Shown piece after piece: positions 23,701 through 37,479 of a stretch of DNA of 64,000 nucleotides (within the stretch, counting starts at the first letter, position 1; each line of letters begins with the position of its first letter). The notes beneath the pieces were generated by a model that worked only from the letters and a program-made list of their open reading frames with translations, had not been told where the DNA came from and did no database searches. Source of the DNA: Dromaius novaehollandiae (lineage: Eukaryota > Chordata > Aves > Casuariiformes > Dromaiidae); the NCBI RefSeq assembly GCF_036370855.1, contig NC_088099.1:29098501-29162500 (forward strand). The letters run 5' to 3'. Made by a program: the position numbers and the translations under genes.

Positions 23701-26700
23701 GGTTTTTAACAGATTGGACTTAGGAAAAGCAGCAAAAAGGCTGTTGCAATGATCAAGCCTCAAATTAAGCAAGGGAGACACTGGATATCAAATAGCAGCT
23801 GGCAGGAAACACAGAGGGATTTTAGCAAGTGTCAATAAATGGCTCCAACAGGTCCTTAGAGCAGGGTGAGAAGGCAACTGAGATGACAAGTCATATCTGA
23901 CAGCTACCACCAGATGCCATCAGAGAGGGTCACTGCTGCATATGCTGGGTGGTTCTCAACATCCAAAAAGAAGTGTTTGGTCCAAAACCCAGATCATTAA
24001 CTGGCACATAGTGGTATGCCTCAGCAAAGTCTTGCTCTACAGTGCAAGCTGAAAGCAATGACTGGGCCAAACCCTCAACTTTTTGCAATCAGATAGAGGA
24101 ATGACAGAAGGAAAAGCTCTGCTCAGTTTAGAGCAACAGAAATAGCAAAATCCTTAAGAAAAGAAAAAGGCATCTTCTGGGGTGGTGGCAGTGAAAAGTA
24201 GAGATTTAGATTCCTAAAAACCAGCACTATCAGATTGAAACAAGAAGTTATGGGAGCATGTAAGAGTTACCTGTGAGGAAGGTCTAGCTGCAGTTTTTGT
24301 ACTTGAATACATGTGGAAGGCTATTTTATTCTGAACATGTAGGCTGTGTGTTTCTATGCACAGACAGATATAAACACACAATGGGAAGAATCGCTAGTGG
24401 AGGTGACCAGTGAGCAACCAAGGAATGAAATTCCCTCTTTCCATACATCTCACTCACTGCACTGGGACTGTATTTACTGTCACACCAAATCACTTGGAGC
24501 ATCTTTGTTATGTTACTGCACAAAAACAGGTTGCAGATTCTGTGAGGCTATCGAAGTCATCTCGCTAGATCAAAATTAACTTTCCCAAAGGCTGCACTGA
24601 AGTTTCCACTTGCTGTTGCTAAGTGCCACCACTGGCAAAGCTGGTAAACAGCTCTTTTGCAGGAGTCAGATCACTGCTCTAATTGGAATAGATACTGATC
24701 TTTTTCCTGCCAAGCCATCACATATTGAATTTATCAGTACTTTCCTGTTCTTTTCCTGGATCATCATTACAGGCAGCCAAGGTGCAAGATATGAGATTGC
24801 CTCTCTTGTGTTTACCACAGGCTTTGCTCTGGTCATGGTGAAACAGGGAGAGATGCCCATGGCACCACACCTCCCTGAATATTGCATTTGCTAAGAATTG
24901 ATGCCGTTTTACATACTTATATGCACAAACATATTGATCAGTCACACATAAAGTGCAATCTAATGCAATGCCATGGCAGACACTGCTCACTGAAGCAATT
25001 TGTGATTGTGTTAAAAGATTCCTTTTCTGACAAAGTGAATAATTTCTAATCCATGTAGGCACAGGCCATTTAGTGTGCTTTACCTTAAAGAGTGCTTCTC
25101 AGCTAGACCAAAAAGCAAACTAGAGATGTTGCTGCTCTAGTGGAGGTGAGAGGAGTTTGGAGACAGCTAGCAGAAAAATCTGGGATTTAGAAATCTCTGG
25201 CTCCGCAAATATGGTACAGTTTTTCAGGTAGTTTCATTTAGGATACTTGGAAGACTGGCCCATCCATTTCTGGACCCTTCACGACAGATAGCGTGCTTTA
25301 AAAGCAAACCAAGATACATATAGCACTTCCTTGAACACAATTTTATGAGTGCATGGGTGGCTGCCCAGGATTGAGGGCAATAGTTAGGAGGGGGTAGGCT
25401 CAACCTTAATGCTGATTAAAATACAGATTAAACTGAAATAGGCTCCAAGCATGAGTCTAAAATTCTTAGCATAACTCTAAAATGCTTAGATAACTGCATT
25501 TTTTCCAGAGAGGTTGTTTCAGTTTTGTCTGGACCGCACTCTTACAGGGCCAAAACAAACCTTGTGAAATTTCCCCGGTTAGGGGAAAAAGTATGGTTCA
25601 GTCAAACCAGCCTGCTGTGCCTATGGGCAGGGACAGCTTTGGAGGAGCCTGTTTAGAGGCGAGGCTCCACCTCGGGATGCCTCATTTTCAGTCCCATTGG
25701 AAAAGGCTGGCTGTGTTTAAGACTGCCACCTCAGACCTCCTGAGGGAAGGCAGAGGGACATGGTTGCACTCACATGCCTCTGTAAAACACAGGAGCATTT
25801 GATTTGCTACCCACACAAATTTGCTGTCTTGCTGCCAAGGAAGATAAGCTGTATGTGATGCCCTGCCTAAAGCACTAGACATCAATATACCCTGCTGGCT
25901 TGCACACCTCCTTACGGGGCCCCAGGAATCACTTCCAGCAGCCCGGGACTGGCTCAATCGCACAGAGAAATCCTGCTGCTCGTGGCAAAGCTGCTGGGGG
26001 ACAGGAGAGCTGGGGACTCAGTGCAGCACTGACAAGATGCTGTCTTCCATTGCAAGATATCAAAATTAGAGATATTTTCTGCTCTGGTTTTGACACACGC
26101 TGCTCTGACGTGGAGCCAGGGGCATGACCGGCATCCTTCCTGGGAGATGGCCACACCATACCTGTGCTCCCGGGGCATCATCAGCACCAGGGTCTGAGCA
26201 TGTCAGCAGCTGTCACGCTAATTCTTGTCTCCCAAGACATCTTCCCAGGAACATAGTTGATGTCTAATAGCACCCTGTCATCTCTCGTCTCTGTGATTTA
26301 CGCCTTGCAAAACCCTGGCCAGTACCAGAGGAGTGATGTGCACACCGGCTATATGGCAAAAAAGGGGGGTTTCCTTTGGGCAGTGCGTGCAGCCTTCCCG
26401 GGCATGCCATTCACGCAGGCAGCGCCTGCTCCGAGGCCATGGGGACGGTGCAGCTCCGCGGGCAGCTCCCGCCAGCTCCCTGCACCGCACGGCCATCTCA
26501 GGCAAAGGCGGCCATGGCACTGCTGAGGCCTGGCTCCGGGTGACCTCATCACTTGTTTTGGAGGTCTGGAGCAGGAGCTGGCAGATAAGCACATCATTAT
26601 TGCCATTAATAATAAACACAACAGCCATTAATTTTGTTCTTTAAGGATAAAAGGGTTCACCTTTCACGAAGATTTATTTTTCCCCTCAAATCTCTTGCAT

Positions 26701-29534
26701 GTCTAAATTCAGACCTCTCAAAATCAGTTCTTTCTACAATATAAATTGTTTTAGTATATTAGAAGGGTTAAAAATGTTTTCTACCATCATGAACTGTGGG
26801 CTAATGTGCATTTATCTCTTGCTTCAGTGTTCTTCTTCTGCATACTCTAGGAGGACATGATGTTCAGAGATTGGTAGCAGATGCAGATAATATTTTAAGT
26901 TCGTCAAAGAAAAGTATTTTTTCCATTTCTTTCCTATTTGTTTTGCATAATTACCATTACTAAAAATTTTTTTTTTAACTCTATGTTACAAGAGGTTCTC
27001 GACCCTTCTTTCCTTTTCCCATGGAAATCTGGCACCTTAAAGGAGCACCAGCTGCCCAAGACAGTCCCTCCTGCAGTGGGCTTGTTGCTTGTGATGACTC
27101 TGCATCAACTGCCTGAACTAACCATACACTACTGCTGGTAGCCTGATAGCACGCTTTTCTGGGAATCAGGCCTTCAGTTTAAAAATCTGGATAAAGAATA
27201 TTGGGTATTAATACCTAGCTCCACCACTGGCTTCAGGGTGGGTGTGTGGGGAGAAGCAGGGAGGCGGGGGCACAGTGAGAAGTACCCAGAGTCAGCGCAG
27301 GCCAGCAGCTTGCTTGGCGGCTGGAGCAGCTTATGGCCTCAAACCCTGCCTGTTCTAGGACCTCCTTCCAAAACTACAGGGCAGGGGAAAGCTGCAGTTC
27401 AAGTTTGTTTTGTGATCGGGGTGTTGTCATTATTTGCTCTTATAGATAAAGCAGTGGAGCAATAATTAATGAGAAAATATGAGGATGATGCAATCCGGCA
27501 CGAAATCCCAGCTCAGCCAAAGCGGCGGGGGTTTGCTGCCTGCATAGTGAGAGTTCATGTGACAGCAGGGAAATGAAAGATGAGGATGAGGCAGCAGTTA
27601 ATGACTGTGCTGCTCTTCACTCCAATCTGTGAGCCGGCCAGTCCTTTTCTGGCTCTTTCTTTGCACCTATATTCTCTCATTGCAGCCGGAGGTGTCATGC
27701 TTACAGACAGACAAACAAACCGCTACGACGGGGCTCTGCCGAAGGACTCTGCAGCCCAGAGAAGAGTCTGTTTATAAAGCAGATTGCAGTGCAATGCTAG
27801 CTCAAATACCAGAAGGGATTTCACCATCAGAGGCTGATTTTACACTTCTGGTCACCATGCATAACAGGGGAAGAAGGAAAGGAAGGACTGCAAGGTAGAT
27901 GTGCCTGGGACGAGACATCTCTCCATGGTCTGAGTGTTGATGTACCAGTAGATACCCATAGAGAATTTGCTCCCCCATCTGTTCCTCTGTAGATCACTTT
28001 AAAAACTAACTTACTGTATTCAGAAGAAAATGTGATTGTTACAGTTAAGTGGCTGCAGTGCTAGAGATAGTTCTTCCTCCCCTCTCTTAAACTATATCAA
28101 AAAAGGCACAATTAATAATACATTAGCTTAGCCAGAAACTAGTGGGCATAAGTAAAAGTTTTGTTATAAATACATTTTGTCTTGTGTAATAAGCAGGGTT
28201 TTTTTCCTGGCCTATAGTATTGCAGAACAGATAATTCCTCTCTGCGAAGTATTTCACACTTTCCCAGTTTCAGACAGATTAGCACAAATTAAATTTCGTC
28301 TCAGCTCATCTGATCTTAGAAAGCACTCCTCCATTAAGTTATGCTGCATTCAGATCATTATTCTATAAAAATATTCTTAAACTAATTGTGTGAATGGAGC
28401 AAAAATACAGTTGCATCAGTTAGAAACTCTCTCCGTGTCCAGCAGATAATGTTGAGCACAGTGAGCTTCCAGGGTGCTTTCATCAGTGAAGGGACTGGAC
28501 ATTTGACAAGGTCAATATTTATGCAGTTCGTATGTGAGAGTAAAATTGTTAAAATCAAGGTAATATAAATAAAAATAGGTAATAATGTTTTTAAAAGCTC
28601 AAAGGACATTTATAAATCCATTAATTTTTCAGCAAGAATGAATCCATCAGAGCCCAGATCCTTCTTTCTAATAAATTCAGTTTTCAGACTCTGAGTCATT
28701 TATTGCAGATGCTGACAATGCCCTATCCTGATCCAGGTTAGTCTATGCTTTTGTTAGTATTTTCTTTCTATGTCTTTAAATTGACTGTACGATACCTTAC
28801 ACCAGTCAAGCCACTTAGTTATTACATTTTTCCATGGCTAAAAATAATAAATGGCTATGGCAGCATTTTGCTGTCTTCAGAGTGATCTGGGATCAGTTCT
28901 CTTCTAAGAAAAATAGTGCCTGAAATTAGATGCAAGCTCTGCCTTGTTACACTCCAGAGGGCAAAATAGCATAGCATAGTATAGCAGTGCTCTGGAGGGC
29001 CATTTTCTCAAATAGTTTCCTCATAAGCATTATATAGGTTTCTTGGGCAACAGGAAATGTGGAAACATCTTAGTAAAGCTGGCCTTTGAGTGCAGAGTGC
29101 CCAGCTCTGTTTCACAGGACATTTTCACCACTTTTGGGCCAGTTCTACATGAAGGTCCCCAGTAGCACTCGTCCTAGCTGACTGTATATTAAAACTTTCT
29201 CTAAAAGCCTTTTGGCAACATATATCTGGGTTTCTAACTTCTCTGATGCTCAGTCCAGATGATATCATGTAGCTCTTGGTGGGGAAGTCACAAAAACATT
29301 AGACCTTTTGGTATCAACCCTTGGCCTTACTTGGGTTTGCAATATAAGGGGCAGAATGGTTTTCCAGATATGATAATAGATGATCAGCAGCCAGTAGCAG
29401 TCAGAATAACTTTTTGTTTTCCAGGCTGTAAATATGCAGAAGGTTGTTCCCATTCCCTTTTCTTTCTGTGATCACACCTCTGTGCCCTTGTGCATCAGCT
29501 ATTGTGCTTCACACAATGACATGCCTTAAGACCA

Positions 29535-29720
29535 GCTAGATGATCAAGCTGGTGCAGAACTTGGCAGTCAGTATCTTCTGCTGTAAGCAAAGTTTGCACT
29601 AAGAAAAGCTGCCCTGGCTCCCTGTTGACTTCTGAGTGGCTTATATGGTAAGAAAATTAACCTTCAGACATGCCTTGGCACTGGTCTAGCTTAGGGATAT
29701 CTGAAAATTCAACCAGGGAG
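29535..29720 (+). repeat. possible L2/RTE-like LINE 3' relic
   Basis: The order GGTGCAGAACTTGGCAGTCA, then GCCCTGGCTCCCTGTTGACT, then GGCTTATATGG resembles the 'gctgcag... ctggctccctgt... aaggctctgtatgg' text found near the end of L2-type reverse transcriptases. The copy is degraded and short. The family assignment is by eye only. Confidence 0.35.
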
Positions 29721-32700
29721 GGTACTTGGTATGGAGTCTTCATCCACCCAAAGCAAAAACAAAGAGAGGCTCTCAGTGGTAGCTCCTCAGGTCTAGGACT
29801 CAGCCCTCTCTGCAGCTTGTAATAACCCAAAGTGGTTACTCCCCAAAGATTTTTTTTTTCACCTTATTTGATGTGCAAAAAGAAAAACAACATGGTTGCT
29901 GAGCTGACAGGTTCTGACCCAAAGCAGCAACTCCATCTCTGACTAGAAGCCTCTCATACAAACCATTGCTTCTGGTATAAACAGATGATGCATAGAAATA
30001 GCAGATATTATTTCCGCAAGAGAGACCGGAGAGATGAAAGCCACATCTATGCTGCAGCTACATGTTGCAGCAGGACAGGCTGTGAGTCCAAGTTTCCAGG
30101 ATTCTGTTTAATACCTTGGCACCAGAACTGTCCTTACACCCTAATAAAGGATACTTCACTTGGAAAACACAACTTTAAGCCTGACCTTAAGGCCCTGCCA
30201 TTTGTTAGCCAAGACTCAGAGCGACCAACTTTCCCAAGTAAGACTTTACACAATCCAGCCCTCTAGGTCCTTCAGTTTCTTCCTTAGCAATGTTTTTCTT
30301 AGATGTACTGGTGTGATGTGATTGCCATGTTGCAATTCATGGACTGAAAACCACTTCTCTACTAAGCTTCCTTTCCTATATCAAAAAAATGCATTGCCTG
30401 CCAGTCTCAATTTGACTGTTTGCTGTGTCTCCTTGCAAAATACACCACAATGGGCTTTGCAGTCCCCCGTCCCTTCAAACTTGAGCTTCGAGCAGCCCTA
30501 ACACAGGTGACCTCAATGAACAGCCATTCCCGCCTCATCCAGTCTTGCCTGCAGAGAAATTACAGCCTGAGTACAGCTCTTGCCCTGTGTTTTCTGAGGG
30601 GTCCCATCCCTCTCCAGCAGTCCTTGCTCCTCAAAGAGGGTCCCATGTGCATAAAACCCATCCACAGGTGTCCCAACCCCCCTCCTTGGTGCAGCCCCCA
30701 GCACATCTCCTCCCAGGCCTTGAGCTTGTTCACCTCTTTGCCAGACATTCAATTTTTTTTTTAACACATTTTCTGCAGACAATACTTACAGAGGCAAAAA
30801 TGGAAACAGTCAAAAAATTCTCCTTAACAAGAAAGGGCAAAAGAAGAGAGAAAAAGGTTTCAGGGAAATATTTTCAGTAAGTCCCAGTGCAATACTTCAC
30901 TACAGACAACTGCGTTATGGGGCTTAATGCCACAGGGTAGTATGACATCTCAGTGAGTTTAATAAGAGTCCAGAAAAGGTTAGATCTTTATTTAAATGAT
31001 GGGAACATTCAGAATGACAAGTTCCATTTTAATCACCAACTAATGTACTCTTCTAAGGTAAGCCCTCACACTTTAGGACTTACCTTCCAGTAGTTATCAG
31101 TTAGTCTAGGAGGAAATGTCTTTGGTGGGAGGGGAGGATTATTGCATATTGCCTAGATTAAATATTCCACAGTTGCATCTAACACCTTGGACTCTGGTGC
31201 TCGCAAGTATTGGGAGGGAATGCAATGAACAGACCAGTTTTCCTTTCATTTTAACAATTCTGACAGCTACTCACCAGCTGACCATTTTCCATAGCTCTTC
31301 CCTTATGTAGTCTACATTTTCACCATCAGTAACTGTATGAAGATGCCTCTTACATGCTATACTCCTACTTACATGGTAATAGAATGTGAAGAATATTCAA
31401 GCAATAAACACCAAAAGCTATGTCAAATAAAGATGGAAGGGATAAAAATCCCTGTGAATATTTAATATGAGAAATACAGAACATACTGTTAATACAGTGT
31501 AGCTTTTCCATTAAATATTTAAGATATCCCTTCTATACTAAATCTGTATTTTAACAAATATCTGTTCTGTTTATAAATTTGTAACACATTTTATGAGCAT
31601 TGCATACTGCCGGTAGAAACTGCCTCAATAAAAAAACCTTAATCTTTACGTATTCATCCTCTTGATCAAACATTTCCATTTCCTATCAAGATGCATTTGT
31701 GTTATATCTTAGTTTTGTAGGGCATCTTACATGTGCCTCATTCTTTCAAAACAGTGGACAAGTCTGTAAGAAAGTCCTGCTGGGAAGGAATGCTGCTCAG
31801 CTGCACATTATCTCAGTAATGACATCCATGCAGTGCTCCCTTTTATTTTTATTTATTTATTTATCTTTTTTACTTTTTCCATTTACATTTAATGAAAGTC
31901 TAGATTATGTGGGGGGAACAGAAGCAGCTGAATAATGAATTAAAATAGGCTATAGGCATACAGCATCTATATAGTACAGCCACATGCTTCCACAGAGTTT
32001 TGGCCTTTTTTAAGGTGTGTTTCAGATTATTCCCCTTTCCTACTCATTAAAATACATATGGAATAGTAGTTGCAGAAGGCTATGTAGCATGGGCTGATAC
32101 AGGCAGAACTGGTGTCCCAATGCTCCTCAAAACACAAGTGCCAAAAGGAAATGTCAGGTTTGCATCTGATATAAAATATTGAAGTTGATTCAGTTATACT
32201 GTCTTAGACCAATGGGATGTGCTCACACCTTAGTTCTGCCAAAACAATTAAGTGTATTGCCTTAACACTAAGATCTCCTAAACCGAGTGCTTAACTTTGC
32301 ACAGTTTTCTAAGCTAGTGTTATTGGTTCCTTTTTGGTGTGAAAATTAGGAAACAACTTTAATTACCTGACAATGTTACTATCTTTTCCTATTGGACCCG
32401 TTCTTCATTAATTGTTACTCAAAATCCTGCTCCTCCTCCTCATCAATGCATGACTGTCTCATTTACTGTGCACAGTTTGCACTCTGCTCTGAAGACAGAA
32501 TTATTCATATCTTCCTGGGCTTTGTTGCAGCATGTGATATCAGTATTTCACATATGTTTAACTTACTCCCACAGTGCTTCTGGTGGGATGCATTAGCAGT
32601 AGAGATGGTTATACATAGAGAACGGAGACACAGAGAGCGTATGGTCAAAACTGCCCACTAATTCAGGATGGAAGATTTCAAATACATAAGGTTTATCATT

Positions 32701-35700
32701 TTATAGTGCATCATATTTTTAACAGCACTTTGGATGCTCAAAAAAGAGCTTCTTTTCGTTTCAGATAGGATTGTGCATGCTAAATGCTCCTGGAAGCCCA
32801 GTCCCAGGCTTTCAAGCTGGGTACCACAGAATGCAAATGATGTTCTCTGAAAAGTTTGGTTCATGTGGCTCTCTAGGATCACAGAGGGATTTTGTGGCAG
32901 AAAAAAGTCTGGACTGAGACGCCAGGAGGGGACCTGGCTTTCTCTGTCCACCATGCCCTGCCCTGTTTGCTACCCATGTTCCAGCTGATACAACAAACAA
33001 GTTGCAGAGAACAGTTTAATTTGTTCCACTGTTCTGATTCAGTCCAGAAGCAAATTCAGGCTGCGCGCTCAATGCGAACCCATCTGGCTATCTTTTAGAT
33101 AACACATTTTGGCCATAACAGGCTATGGATGCACAAGAATCCAATTAAAACTGTTTGGACAGCTTTAGTTCTGGCAGTTCTGAATGTTCTTGATGTTTGG
33201 TTTGTCTAAAGATGGTAACCTTTGCACATAGTCTTCCAGATTTTTTTTTGAAGAAAGGTGATAAAAATTAATCCCATCATTTAGCATCAAATAGCCATGT
33301 GATTCATTCGGGTTGGCTGAAGTATCTATATTCACAAGGGAAACTTCCAACACTTGAGCCAGCCAAGTACCTGATAACAGTATTAAGTGGACCGGCTTTA
33401 AGTGGTTTTGTGGACCAGCAGTAGAAGAGGATGAGACGAGTGAGGTTCTTGGTTGATGCACGTATCCAGGGAATGGCAGAAGACATGGATTTGGGAGTCC
33501 ATTGCGGGGTCTGGATGCCCATCTGGCCTCCTTGGGGACCAGCAATGGGAGCAAAGCCACTGAAAGCAGAGGGCAAAGAAGCCATCTGTTCTTTACCCTG
33601 TGGCCTATCACAATCTAGTTATTACAGGAAAGCATCAGGTTAAGCCCATCAACCACTGGTAGCTCCTGAGTGTGGGTACACTCAGCTGCTCTGTGCACGT
33701 GCACTCCAGTCAGCGAGGTCCTGCAGAGGTGAGAGATTGTAGCTTCTTGTGTGAGGTTGGTCCCTGGAGAGATTTTTTTTCAGCTATTCAGCTTGGATGA
33801 GGACTTAATGAGCATATGCAACCCACAGTGTTTTTTTCATATTCCTGTACTCAGGACAAGTTTGGAATGGGGATGGTGAAAAGCATGTCCTTGACCCAAG
33901 GTCTTGGTTATAATAGAATTCTCAGCCCCTACCGCAAAGCAAGGATAGTGCAGAGCTTTTGCGTTTCAAAGGAGAGATACATGTCTTTGCCCAACCTCAT
34001 TCTGAGAAAAAAAATCAATGGGCAGTGACCATCTGCTACAGAAAACTTTAATGAAAATAGTTAACACTTTCCTGTATTCTTAGAAACAGAAAGCCGTGTC
34101 TTCTCACAGCAAATACCAAGCCTTTCAGTAAACAGTAATGTCTCCAAAGCCATCTATAATTAAAATAATCTCTGTAGTCCAAAATAGTCATTTCAAATAA
34201 TAACATTTTCCAAGTATTTTAAAATGATTAAATAATGAAGCACAAGCAGAAATCTAGAAAGAGTAATCAAATAATCATTAATGACTTGATATGTAATCTT
34301 GAACCTGTGAACAAGTGACTGTATGCTGTTCTGTGGTGAGAGGCCAACACCTTCCAGGAGCATAGCCTTAAAGTTATAATCTAAATCCTTTCTTTCTGAT
34401 ATTTTATTTTTTACTTTTTTTTGTTACAAGTGGCTCTGTGACCAACAGTATGAAGGAAGTCAGATTTCCTATAGATTTGCATCTTCAGATTTAGCTGTAA
34501 AGAAGACGTGACATAAGGCATGAACAGATGTTGACTTGCCTGTGTAAGGTACTAATAGGATCCCTCTTCCCTTTTTGGTCACCTATTTTCATGAAAATTT
34601 ACAGAATCTCTCTGTGAGACCTATATCAGATTTTGTTGGAAAAGGTCTGTAAGTTCAAAAGCTTGCAGGGAGGGCAAATTGACATGATATGGTCATATAA
34701 ACTTTTCTTTTTTTAAGGAAGTGGAGCTGAAAAGGTGTATGTGTATATAATCACTGTATGTACAAAGGCAGATCTGCAGAAAGCACATACAAGCGGAGCA
34801 CAGCTGAAACAGCTGGAGCCATGCTAGCTGACATGAGTTGAAGATTTTGCCCGTGTTATATATTCTAGCCTTTCATTTGTATAGCGTGTTGAGAGTCTGA
34901 ATGGTTTGCATTTCTTAAAGTAATGCATCACTTGAAACAGATTTCTAGGATATAATTGCTGTAGCTACTGCATGTATTTATTATCTTTGCACAATAACTG
35001 GCTCCAAAGCTTAATAGAATGGTATATCATTTTTTGCACAATAGTGGTGTCTTTTTAGATTATTCACATTAGTTATTTGACAGATACAAATAACCATTAC
35101 TTCGTATTTAAGAGAGTGACAAAAATGACTATTTGTTACATTCCTCCATTATCTAATATTCATAAAATGAATGTGATGTAAAATGACTTTCTGATGGATG
35201 GCTATCTAGGATGCGCTTAAATGTTTCACATTATTAACAGTGAGAACAGATATTGAAACTTGTTTACAAGTGTTCCCAGTCACCTAGGTTAGTAAACTTC
35301 AGTCCTAATCAGTGATCTCTTGTTCTGGGTTAGAAAATGTCCCAGCCTGGAACATATCACACTCCCGCACACCTCTGCCTTTTGCTATGTGCCTGCCAAA
35401 CAACTCTCCATTCTGTTAAAATGTTGGCAACGGATTTGTGCTGTGACCCTCAGCACACAGCTGAGATCCCTCAGGAGGTCTCGCTTATCCTGGAGGTAAA
35501 TTGATGTTGACATTTTTCTTCAGAGATGAAAACCTATTATATTAACATTCGTCATGTTTCCCACCCCAGCCAATACCCCACCATGAAAACATACCATTCA
35601 TAGACTTGATTCATATAGATAGAATGGGCTGCAGGTGGGATTTATGTTCCTATTGTCGATTCCCATTGAGCTAAGGGGTATTTACATGTGTTAATAGACA

Positions 35701-36095
35701 TTAGCCATACAAATTCCCAGTTCATCAACGGGAAAAAGGACTCTGAAAATTGTTAAATCTGATTTTCTGGAAGATTAAAAGCAAGCCGCACTTAATCATA
35801 TGCTCCTTTTTTGTTTTTAAGAATGTTACTCTGATTATTCAAATATAATGACCCAAATATATTCAGTAATGCAAAACAATGAAGGAAAATCAAGTGTCCT
35901 TGATTCCCTGACATGTTCCTATGGAAATAACTGATTAAATCTTTCAGAGCAATGTATTTTCTCATCTTCCATTTTAATCATCACATTATAGATCACTACT
36001 GTTCAAATGCAGAAACAGAAGTTTAGTTTTAAATGCACATCCAGCTTACTTGCTTGATTTAATTTTTTTAACCCTACAAACAAGTTATCAGCTGA
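29721..36095. other. non-coding stretch, no gene recognised
   Basis: AT-rich sequence, especially 34,000-36,000. A TTTA-type microsatellite is at 31,841-31,864. The minus ORF 33,165-33,611 (148 aa) is the longest but has open overlapping frames on the plus strand and no domain. There is no supportable exon, tRNA or recognisable transposon. Confidence 0.55.
31841..31864. repeat. (TTTA)n microsatellite
   Basis: A short run of TTTA tetramers with one expanded T block, followed by a T-rich segment. Confidence 0.8.
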
Positions 36096-36760
36096 TTCTA
36101 TAACCTCAGACAATGGGCTTTTACTCTAACTGGCAACCAGGACCTCAAATCCTGGCAAACAATAACTGTTACATGCTTCATTGCCTGTATAACCTGTTCA
36201 AGGCCCAGCAGCCATGCTTTCAGCTGTAAGATGGGAATTCATCAATTGGAAATGAACAAGGTAGAGAAACTAGGCAAATGAACAAGGTAGAGGAACTGGT
36301 TGGTTCCAATTGGTCGGAAGATGGCTAGGAACTATCACCAACATGATGAAACTTCAATAAGATGAGCACAAAGCTGGTTTAGAAAGTTATGTTCAAACAG
36401 TAGTTGTCAATTGCTCCCTACCGAAGTCAGGGACATACAGATTTGGGGTTCTGTGAAAGCCTGTCATGGGTCCAATAACTTTCAATATTTTCATGAATAA
36501 CTTAGATGTTTATTTTATTTGAAATGAACCCAAACTGAATGGGTTTACAGGTAAACTGGAGGTGCAGATTAGAATTTGAAATGATCTTGATAAATCTGAG
36601 ATCCTTTCTCCAGGAGGAGATGCAACCCAATAAATACAAACACAAGGTAGGAATGATCCACTGTACAAGCAGATGATGGCCAGACAGCAAAAGATGTAGG
36701 TTAAGGGGGCTTTGTACCAAACGTTAGTCTGGAACAGCTACAACATGAAATGACCCTTAA
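36096..36760 (+). repeat. CR1-type LINE fragment, sense
   Basis: The text matches the C-terminal reverse-transcriptase part of amniote CR1. GGGTCCAATAACTTTCAATA then TTTTCATGAATAACTTAGATG encodes the usual 'LGPILFNIFINDL'-like stretch. It is followed by GAAATGATCTTGATAAATCTG and an AATAAATACAAACACAAGGT-like segment. Frameshifts and stops break it, so it is a fossil. It contains a local 26-bp duplication at 36,250-36,301. The upstream boundary is uncertain and may be as far right as about 36,400. Confidence 0.6.
36250..36301. repeat. 26-bp imperfect tandem duplication
   Basis: Two adjacent copies beginning AAATGAACAAGGTAGAG differ at a few positions near their 3' ends. This is a small local duplication. 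Confidence 0.75.
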
Positions 36761-37479
36761 TGGAAGAAGCAAGTCCAGTCTCAGATATCGTCTGTAGGCC
36801 TCTATTGTTTGTTCTCTTAAACTGTAAAATTTGGGGGCAAAAATTCTCTTTTACTTTTTATTGTATCTGTACAACACGTATTACAATGGGGTTCTTATTA
36901 AAGCTAAGGCATTCTATCAGTGATGACAATGACGACATTGTTTACAGAGTCTGCAACCCCATCTGCCATTGGTAGGAGACCCAGGAGCTACGGAAGTTTG
37001 ACCTGTAGGCATATAGGAGCCACAGAGCAGATGATCCACCTCTCCCTCAGCCCTTGCAGAACTCAGCCATCTGACACACAAGAGGGAGAATATAATTTGG
37101 CACGTTGTCAAAACTGCTGTTAGAGAGCCACACTTGCATGTTTTACTAAACAACACGAAGCAGGTAGTTTGACATTAAACTGCTTAGATTTTCTTCATCC
37201 TATGGACACAGTAAGAGACAGATAAAATGCAATGAAAAGGCCTGTATTGACTTTTCCTTGTTTGAAGCCACTTCACTCGTGCCTTGAGCTCTGCGTGTTG
37301 TCAGAGTCTAGAGTTCCTCCAACACTTCTCTTTGTGCCAGTACTCACTTTTCCCCACCTCTGGCCACTTATTTCCTTGCTGGCAGCTCCTATATCTGTGC
37401 CCAGACCATTCTCAGTCAGTTGAGCAATTAGCCAGGTTCAAGAAATGACTTGGGTTAAAATGAACTTTTTCAGAGCCCC
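36761..37479. other. non-coding stretch between LINE fragments
   Basis: Unique-looking sequence with overlapping short ORFs on both strands (for example 36,917-37,156 minus and 36,920-37,123 plus). No gene, repeat or regulatory site is recognised with confidence. The stretch may include unrecognised decayed LINE sequence because both neighbours are CR1 relics. Confidence 0.5.

Larger units (their letters stand above)
18951..29530. other. long non-coding stretch, no gene recognised
   Basis: About 10.6 kb without a supportable gene. It has a 13-base G run at 19,197-19,209 and a 16-base C run at 20,735-20,750. A GC-rich patch lies at about 26,390-26,550 with some CpG but no splice-linked frame. 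AT-rich blocks around 26,580-26,650 and 28,120-28,640 look like ordinary intergenic or conserved non-coding DNA; I cannot tell which without alignment. ORFs such as 24,610-24,894 (plus) and 21,288-21,701 (minus) show no domains. Confidence 0.55.

Noticed and set aside
24610-24894. 94-aa plus ORF with a hydrophobic centre
   Set aside because: The apparent membrane-like segment is the only feature. No family match or splice signals, and the minus strand is also open.
28900-29000. ATAGCATAGCATAGTATAGC near 28,968-28,985 as a CR1 3' microsatellite tail
   Set aside because: CR1 tails are of the ATTCTATG type, and the flanking sequence shows no CR1 3' region.
33165-33611. 148-aa minus ORF with SSKKNLEDYVQRLPSLDKPN segment
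   Set aside because: It looks partly protein-like but has no identifiable domain or splice sites, and overlapping frames are open on both strands.
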